Shown here one piece after another: positions 8,613 to 16,630 of a stretch of DNA of 21,137 nucleotides (positions within the stretch are counted from its first letter, which is position 1; each line of letters begins with the position of its first letter). The notes below the pieces were generated by a model. That model was not told where the DNA came from. It saw only the letters and a list, made by a program, of their open reading frames with translations, and did no database searches. The position numbers and the translations under genes were made by a program. Location: NCBI GenBank assembly GCA_018398765.1, contig JAHBMJ010000409.1:1-21137 (forward strand), read 5' to 3'. Source of the DNA: Chromera velia. Its lineage: Eukaryota > Sar > Chromeraceae.

Positions 8613-9350
8613 CTTGTGTGTGAAGAGATAGAGGGACGAAGGGAGTACTCAGAGGTGTCAATGCAAAGGTCTCGGTCGAAAATGTCTGTCTGTCTGCCTG
8701 TATGTCTACACAGACGTTTGTGGTATAATGAGCTTTTGGATCGGACGTCTCAAACACTTCACTTGAATCCTGTCGAATTGAAGAATTAACCAAAAGCGTG
8801 GTATATTAAACAGTTGACAAGCCGTCTCCGCGCGTTCCGTCTCCTCTTGCAACTGCATGCATGCCATGCATACAAAAGCCGTCTCCACGGATCCGTCTCC
8901 GACCCCCTCTCACAGTCTTCACCTTAGTTCAAGCATTCCAATGCTCCTCTGAAACATTGCTTTGTCTGCAGCCGTCCAAAACTTCTCATTTCCCTGTACA
9001 GCCTACAGGTTAGCCCTGTGCAGAAGCAGTAAAAGAGTTTGTTTGTCGAAAAGCGCCCACAAGTTGTTCCATGATGATCTGAGGATCAGAGTACTAACTT
9101 TGCACGGGAATCGACAGGCTTCTGCTTCTGAGTGTCACACACGCACAACGCAAAGACGCGGAGAAAAACCCGCAAGAATTAAAAGGCATCCTGAATCGTT
9201 CACGTCCAGCATCAGCTTGCCACAGTGAGGAAGGTGTTTGCCTACCGGCTAACCTTCGTGAGTCGCTCAAATCTGACTGTCAACACGGGAAACCGCGCAA
9301 AGGCAGGAAGACCCGGGGTTTGAAAGGAGGCAGGCAGGAAGAGAGAGAGG
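8613..9350. promoter_or_regulatory. divergent promoter interval between MYND and SecA-like genes
   Basis: These 738 bases separate the two start codons, so both promoters, and possibly untranslated 5' exons, must lie here. The composition is mixed, unlike the AT islands. At 8820-8900 two copies of a 24-25-nt motif flank a TGCATGCATGCCATGCA cluster (8854 onward). A/T-rich candidates such as GGTATATTAAAC (about 8800) and GGTATAATG (8719) exist but cannot be assigned as TATA boxes. The minor open frame 8962-9228 has no ATG start and no supporting features. Confidence 0.55.
8820..8900. repeat. duplicated promoter motif around TGCATGCA
   Basis: AGCCGTCTCC followed a few bases later by TCCGTCTCC occurs at 8820-8844 and again at 8877-8900, 57 bases apart. 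The TGCATGCA palindrome at 8854-8861 and a nearby CATGCAT lie between the copies. The layout suggests a composite regulatory element, but function is inferred only. Confidence 0.6.
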
Positions 9351-10148
9351 ATGAAGAGGGCCTTCTGGAGAGGGCTCCGCCTCTCCTCCCACTCTCTCTG
9401 GAGGGCACAGATCGCCGCAGCAGCTGCTGCCGTGCCTGCCCTCTGTGTGTGTTGTGGCCTCGCGGCGTCTGACGACAGAGACCCTTCTAGGCCCCCCTTT
9501 TCCTTTTCCTTTTCATTTGGGCAGTGGTCTCTGCATCCGCTTTCTTTCATTGTGGGGAGCCGTCCGGTTTTTGCACAGGGGTCCAGAACGAAGTCTGTGA
9601 GGGAGACGGAGCTGAGGGAACTGCTCTCAAGGGCAGAGACGGGGGAGTGGAGACTGGGGGGGACAGAGGAGGCACTGCTAAGAGAGCGGATGGCACGCTT
9701 CGCCTGTGAAGAGGCGCGTGTATCTCACATTTCTTTGTCACAACTACAGAAGGAGACGGTAGAGCTCCGAAAGAGCCTGGAAGACAAGAGCAAGGGCAAG
9801 GGAAAGACGGGAGGAGTAGATGAGGAGACGCTGGCACGTTTTGTTGCTCTCCTGTGCAGAGCGTCTGAGGTTCTTCTCGGCAAGCGGCCCCGCACGGCAC
9901 AGATTGCGGCCCTCCTTCTGCTCTGCAACCATAATGGAGAGAGAGACGGGAGTGTGAGCAGAAGCAGGAGCAGAGGGTGGCTCTTGCAGTTTCTCACAGG
10001 AGAGGGGAAGACGCTGGTGATTGCGTTCCTTGCTCTGAAACTTTCCTTCCTAGAGGGAAGGAAGGTCGATGTGGCCACTGCCTCCCCTCTGTTGGCATCG
10101 AGAGACGCAGAGGAGATGAGACCTCTCTTTGGGGCGTTCGGAATTTCG
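9351..10148 (+). CDS. SecA-like gene exon 1: N-terminus and Walker A
   Basis: The ATG at 9351 is the first after an in-frame TGA about 30 bases upstream. It opens with an Ala-rich hydrophobic segment ([20 protein letters not shown]) that could act as a signal anchor or targeting leader. Then comes FSFSFSF, coded by a pyrimidine run and followed by two acceptor-like sites (TTTGGGCAG, about 9523; TTTTTGCACAG, about 9581). These raise the possibility that the real exon begins at one of them and that an upstream exon is missing from this model. From about residue 77 the sequence is helical and charged, leading into TGEGKT at 216-221 and a [17 protein letters not shown] stretch typical of SecA lobe 1. 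It ends TTTCG|GTTAGT, phase 0. Confidence 0.75.
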
Positions 10149-13100
10149 GTTAGTGAAGATGACCAATGAGCACAAACCAACTTGTTGAAGTTGGAAAGAG
10201 GGGGTGAGAGGTTGCGCACATGTGTCATGAGTGTTTCGTAAGGGCTGAACGCAGCCGGTCTCTGTTCGTTCTTTTTTCTAATGAATCCCTCCTTCTCCTG
10301 TCTCTCTGTCCATCTGCATGCCGGTCCGTATGGAAAAGACACAAAAAAGACACCGTCTGCCTCTATATCTGAGAGACGAGAAACAAACAAACAAACAAAC
10401 AAACAAAGAAAGAAAGAAAGAAAGGAAGGAAGGAAGGAAGGAAGGAAGGAAAGAAAGGAAGGAAGGAAGGAAGGAAGGAAGGAAAGAAAGAAAGAAAGGA
10501 AGGAAGGAAGGAAGGAAGAAAGGAAGAAAGGAAGAAAGGAAGAAAGGAAGGAAGGAAGGAAGAAAGAAAAGAAAGAAAGAAAGAAAGGAAGGAAGGAAGG
10601 AAGGAAGGAAAGAAAGAAAGAAAGAAAGAAAGAAGGAAAGAAAGAGGAGAAAGAAAGAAAGAAAGAAAGAAAGAAAAGAAAGAAAAGAAAGAAAAGAAAG
10701 AAAGAAAGAAAGAAAGAAAAAAAAAGAAAGAAAGAAGGAAAGAAAGAAGGAAGGAAGAAGGAAGGAAGGAAGGAAGGAAGAAAGAAAAAGAGAAAAAGAG
10801 AGAAGGAGGGAAAAGAAGAGAAAGAAAGAAAAAAAGAAAAAAGAGAAAAGGAGGGGGGGGGGAAAGAAAAAAAGAGAAAGAGAGCAAGAAAGAAAAAAAC
10901 AAGAGAAATCGAAAAAGAGACAAGGAGGGAAAAAAAGAGAAAGAAAGAAAAAAAGAAGCAAAAAAAGAAGCTGTTTAGTCCAACATGTCTGTCTCTATCT
11001 CTTTCCCTCCCAGGTCGGCCACACATGCGACGACTCCACGTCAGAGCCCGACGAGGTCTTCGATCGCGTCTACTCGAAGGACGTCGTGTACATGGACTGC
11101 AATCAGGTGGGGGGGGGGNNNNNNNNNNNNNNNNNNNGGGGGGGGGGGGGGCGGGTGATGCAGACAGGCAGGTTGAAGGAAGGTATTTCTTTGCTTGGCT
11201 TGTTGTGGCGTCTTTAGCGTGTTGACGGGCGTGTGTGCATGTGTTGTGTGTCCGGAGTGCTTATGTGAAGGGCGTGGGAGAAGAATCCCCTGCAGGCGGA
11301 AAGCTGGGCGTGGAGAGGGATCAAGGGTGTGTGAGTAAAAGGTTGCATGTCAAGTTTGTTGGTCGAGAGCGGAGAAAGAGAAAGAGAGACAAAGAAAGAG
11401 TTAGAGAGAGAGAAGCCAGCGTCCCCTTTGATCGATGGCCGTGTCGGGATTGCATTAATTGGCTCATCTACTTCCGTTACCGTTTTTGTCTTTCTTTTCT
11501 TTTCTTTCCTGCAGGGTCAGGCCGACCTCATTCTCCACGAATTCTACGGAGACGGGAGAAGGGGGGAGAGAAAGACGGACGTCCTCATCGCAGATGAGGT
11601 TGGTTCGTTGGTTTGTGGCTTCTCCCTCTTGCATGCTGATCTGACAGAATGGTTTGGCCAGAGCGGTGCCTGGGTTTTCACGCGCACAGGCAGGAAGGAG
11701 ACCAGAAAAGAGACAGACCGTTGATTCATGGTGGAGAAAGTCGTTCAACAAGAGTCAAGCAAAACGTAAACAGAGGGACGGGTTGGCAAAGTGGATGTGC
11801 GTGCACAGACAGAACAGTACGCTGAACAAAAACAAGGCCAGGAAGTTCATCGCTTCCCAAATCCAAACGAGACACTCACTCCAGCGATGCCTTCACTTCC
11901 AGCACCCATGCAGGGTTCTCTCTAATCCAACCTCTGCAGGAGCCGAATCGGATTTATGAATGGAAGGAAGGAAGGAGCGATGTGCGCCTTCATGTGGAAC
12001 GGATCCCCCGTGCATCCATGAGTCCATGCAGGTGGACAACCTGTTTGTGGACAGGCTCCGGTTCGGCACGAAGTTTGCTGAACACCTGGGAGGTGCGGAG
12101 GTCCTGACTCCTCTGTTGCTGGACGTCTACGCCAGGGTGGGTTGGTGGGAGGTCGGGTTGTCTCTTCACAAGTTTCATCATGCCCCCATAGTTCTGCAAG
12201 TGAGAGAGAGTAGTGGTGCGTCAGGTAGTGTCTCGATGAATTAATTGAGCAGGTGAAGGAGAGACAGTGTAGGCAGGAAGAAAGCAGAACGTGTCAGTGA
12301 ATTCCACAACGCAACCCCATCTGCATGTCTCTCTCTCTCTCTGTTTGCGCTTTTGCCTGCCTGCCTGAGTGGCTGGCTGCAGGTGCGGATGTCCCCCGGT
12401 CGCGCCCTTCAAGAGTTGAGTGCAGAGACCCTGGCGGAGGTCGAGAGAGGGTCCCTCCTCTGTCCCCACATCCTCAAAAGGTTCGTCCGTCTACTGAAGT
12501 GCCGTGTATTGTCCTAGAAATAAAGTTTCTTTCTATGTGTCTTTCTCCCTGATCTCATGTGCGTAGCCTCACTCCAATCTCTTTCCTGAACCCCAAACAA
12601 CCAGTGCACACTGACTTGAGAGGCGGCTCAAAGATAGCCTGCTGCTCTTCGCACTCTCTGCCTGACTTCAGGTTTGTGACCCAACAGATGGACGACTGGG
12701 TCGGCTCTGCCGCCGCCGCGGCGTCAATGGAGGAGGGCAGACAGTTCCTCGTCCTCCCTTCACAGACGACCGCGAAGGGACCCAACACGCCGAGTGTGGC
12801 CACGTCGAGTGTCAACGTGCCGTCCCGTGTGGTTCCCGTGGACGCAGAAAGCACAGGGGTCGTCTTGCATGGTGTCCAGTGGCAGGGCGGCCTTACTCAG
12901 ATGGTGGAGGCTGCAGAGGGACTGCCTCTTTCCCCTCCCAGCCTCCCCGCAGCATTCATATCGAACCTCAGCTTCTTCAAAAGGTCTGTCTGCGCAAGTG
13001 AGAATTCAGGTTTTAGAGCTTTCTGTCTCAGTATACCCATGCATCCGCCTGGCTGTCCGGTCAGTGTCCCTCGATGGCATGCATGAGAGGGTTGATCTTT

Positions 13101-16100
13101 TTTTGCCACTCCTGTCCTCACTTTGTCCGTGTTTATTTCAAAGAGAGTAGAGGGCCTGTCCGTGTCTGTAGGCTGTCCTGGGTCGCTTCTGAATCGTCTT
13201 TGCACTTGCAAATCTGTCAGTCTGTCTCTCTGCCATCGCAGAGCTTTCTTGTTGGAGCTTCGCCCTTTGTTCTTCATCCTCTCTGCTGCCTGCAGATATT
13301 CCCGTTTGTACGGTCTGTCTGGAACTCTTGGGAGTGCAGACGAGAGGACGGCCATGGAGGCCCTTTACGATGTGGACTGCAGGGGTGTGCCCCCCCACAG
13401 GCCCTCGAGGCTCTCCTTCAAGGGCACGTCCGTGGCCCCTCTCCCTGCTGGAGGGGCGTTTGTAGAGGCAGAGGAGCGGGAGAAGGGGAGGAAGTTGTGG
13501 GGGGAGGCAGTGGCTTTGCGGGCGCGGGAGGAGTCAGTACGTCTTGGACGGGCGGTGCTGGTTGTCTGTGAGCACGTGGTGGACGCTGAAATGATCAAAG
13601 AGCTGTTGGAAAGCCCCAAGGATAGTCCGAAGAATGTGTTTCTGTACACCCGAGATGACATAGAGGAGCAGCGACGCGTGCCGGAAAGGGAATTGCAAGG
13701 TGGAGACGTGGTGGTGGCAACTAACCTGGGAGGGAGAGGGACGGACTTTAGAGTAAGCAGAGAGGTGGCAGGAAGGGGAGGCCTGCATGTGCTTTTGACC
13801 TTCATGCCCTCATCTGAGCGAGTGGAGCGGCAGGCTTTTGGGAGAGCTGCACGTGGGGGGGACGCGGGGAGTTGTGAGTTGGTGGTGCCGGGGGAGAGGG
13901 GGGAGGGTGGAAGGATTCTGGACGCACGCGGTTTGAGAGCGCGGAGGGACAGAGCGTTTGTTGAGAGGGCCGGGGCGTTGGTGGGAGATGCGGCAGTGGA
14001 GGCGCAACGAGACACACTCTTCCGAAGGATGGCAGAGCTGCAAAGCCGGATGCTGAGAAGCTCGAGGAGAGATGTGAGAGGATGGAACGACGACGATTCA
14101 ACTCCCTTTCAGAGATACAGGTGGGTGGAGGGGGGGAATGTGTTTTGGTTGGGCGGTCGCTTTTGTATTAGTGGGCCATGGAACTTCTTCCTTTCTCTCG
14201 ACACACGCAGGTGGGTGTCTGAAAGAACTTTCTGACTTAGCCAGTGTCCTTGCCTTGAGTCTAATCATGTATTGGTGGGCTTCTTTGTTTGTATTCGCGC
14301 CTTGATTTTGCTCTTATTCTTCCTGCAGGACTCTGAACGCAGCACGCGACGCTCGTCTGGAGGGAATGCTTCTTCTGGAGGAGAGAGACTCAAAGAAGCA
14401 GGCAGAGGGACTGGAGAGGCTCGAGAGGAAGTGGATGAACTGGATGGAGCCGAGACCCTCCAAGAGACACCCACTTCCTCCGTACTTCGCTCCTGCCTCT
14501 GCGACCAGACAGGTAGGGGGGTGCTGCATCGCGAGAATAAAGAATCAATACAGAAAAAGCAGACAAAGAATTAAACGTGAGGGTAAAAATAAACACTTTT
14601 GATTCGGTTGGACGAAAGTTTTCAGCCAAGCAGCTGTTCGTGGTTGGGTCCGACTAGAACGTTTCTGCATCCTAACAAGCATACGCAAGAAATCTTCATT
14701 CTTTGGCTTCAAGAAGAATGGGCGCCTGTGAGGGTCGTTTTCCTTCACACATATTTGAGAGAAAGTGAGGACAGCTCGACATGATTGTCATGCAAATTCT
14801 GCATGCAGGGCAATGAGTACGCGGACGTGGGCGCATTCCATGAGGCCTTCAAGTGTTACTCCCGGGCTGCGGCTCTGGACGCTCCTCCTGTGTCAAAGGA
14901 GGGGAAGAGGAAATTCTTCTGGATCAATCAGTGGGTAGATCTGACTTCCTTTTTTGTTTTGTTTTTTGTTGCTTTTTTTGGACACATTTTCTTTGGTCTT
15001 TTGTTTATCTTCGCGTCGAGCCTCGGTTGTTGGTCTCTGGTCTTTGTGCGCTCAGATTGGGCCTCAACGTTCTCCTGTGCATTGCATTCGTCTTCTTCCT
15101 TTTGCTCTCTCTCTCGCCCTCTTGTCTGTCAGTTTTTTCTTTTCCGTCTTTTGCGTGTGTTTTTTTGATTGTCTCTTTTTCCTTCCTTCCTTCCTTTTCT
15201 GTGTCTACTGCTGCTCAGGTCCCACGCCGCGAAGCCAATCGAAGCTTCTCTGTCTGTGCCTCCCTTGCTGATGCTCGTGCGGTGAGTGAGTAGATCTGCC
15301 TGGGAGAGACGGGAGACAGGGATGGAGGGAAGGGTTTTCTTGTCTTTTGCTTCAACTCTTTTCGTTTTGCTCTCTCAGTTGCCGATTCGTTTGTTCACCT
15401 CTCCGCAGAGAGAGACATGTTGCTCAACAGATGCAAAAATAAGATGGGACGGAGCGAGACAGCAAGACAGGCCGACACACATATAGACAGAAAGCCAAGC
15501 ATCTTTGTTTACTCGGTCTTCGAAGTTGTCTCTCGCCATTCCTTTTCCCCCGCTCTCTTGTTATGGGATATACGCCCTCCACTCTCACCAAATCTCACTA
15601 CAGGTCCGCTGTGAGCGAGAAGCGAGCAAATCCGAAGAGAGAAGGAGGGATGCTGCAGAGCGCACAACGGCAGGCAGAAAGACAGGCTGCCGCCTTCGTG
15701 AGAGCCCATGCCCAGGCGGCGGTGGTTTCTCTGCTTGATGCTCAGGCGAGACGGGCAAAGGGACAGCCTGTGACGCGGAAAGACAGGAAGGAGGGAGAAG
15801 AGGGAGTGATGAAGTTGTCTGACCTCATAGGCCGCACAGAGATAGAGGGGGGCCTCTCTCAAGATCTTTCGGACAGAGCCGCCGCCTCCGTTGGCCTCGC
15901 AGAAGTGGCAGCGGATGCCAGAGAACAATTGATTGGTCAGCAACAAAACGCAAAGAGTACTTGGACATGTCTTGTCAGGATTGAGGGAAAACGCCAAATT
16001 GTTTGGAGTCGCTTGGTCGACTGGCTCTCTTGTTTTCCCCTTCCTCCCTTCTTGTTCTTTCCCTTTTAACCGATGAATGTTGTTGAAGTGTTTGTGGAAC

Positions 16101-16588
16101 TAGAGTTGCTCTATTCCATGCTTTCATCGCAGTATTCACTTTTCTCTTCTTTCTTTCCGTCCCCTTTGCTGCAGAGGCTCTTGAGGACAAGCGAGAGCTC
16201 TGGAATTCGAACAAGCAGAGGGCTGGCGTCACGGCGAGACTGGATCCTCTGGAGGCTGCGGCTGTCGTCCCGGAGCGCATGCGTGCGTCATACAGGGAGC
16301 AGGGACTCACCGGCATTTGCGTTGTGGGACCCACTGACAGGTCGGCATGGCTCTTGGTTCTTTGGGGTGCAAAAAGAAAGGAAATGTCTGTCTGTAGAGA
16401 GAAAGAGGATGAATAGAAATTATATAAACGAGCAGATTGGAAAAGAGCAAGTCTAGATTTATTTTGCTTCTCTACGCAGCCGAGAAAGCTGGCGGTTTAA
16501 GTGTGATGCCTCTTCAGTTTGTGTAACCCGCCTCAGTCGTTCAAAGCATGCTGAATCGGGTCGATGTGACTCTCTTTCTTTCTTTCTT

Positions 16589-16630
<42 letters not shown>

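Noticed and set aside
7275..8789. Plus-strand open frames opposite MYND exon 1
   Set aside because: They are antisense shadows of a well-supported exon, Pro/Ser-rich and without motifs.
8962..9228. Small open frame in the divergent promoter
   Set aside because: It starts at a non-ATG codon, shows no motif and has no splice link to exon 1.
9725..11225. Long open frames of poly Lys/Arg/Glu (plus) and poly Phe/Ser (minus) across intron 1
   Set aside because: They are translations of a purine microsatellite, open in several frames on both strands, and lie between firm exons of the SecA-like gene.
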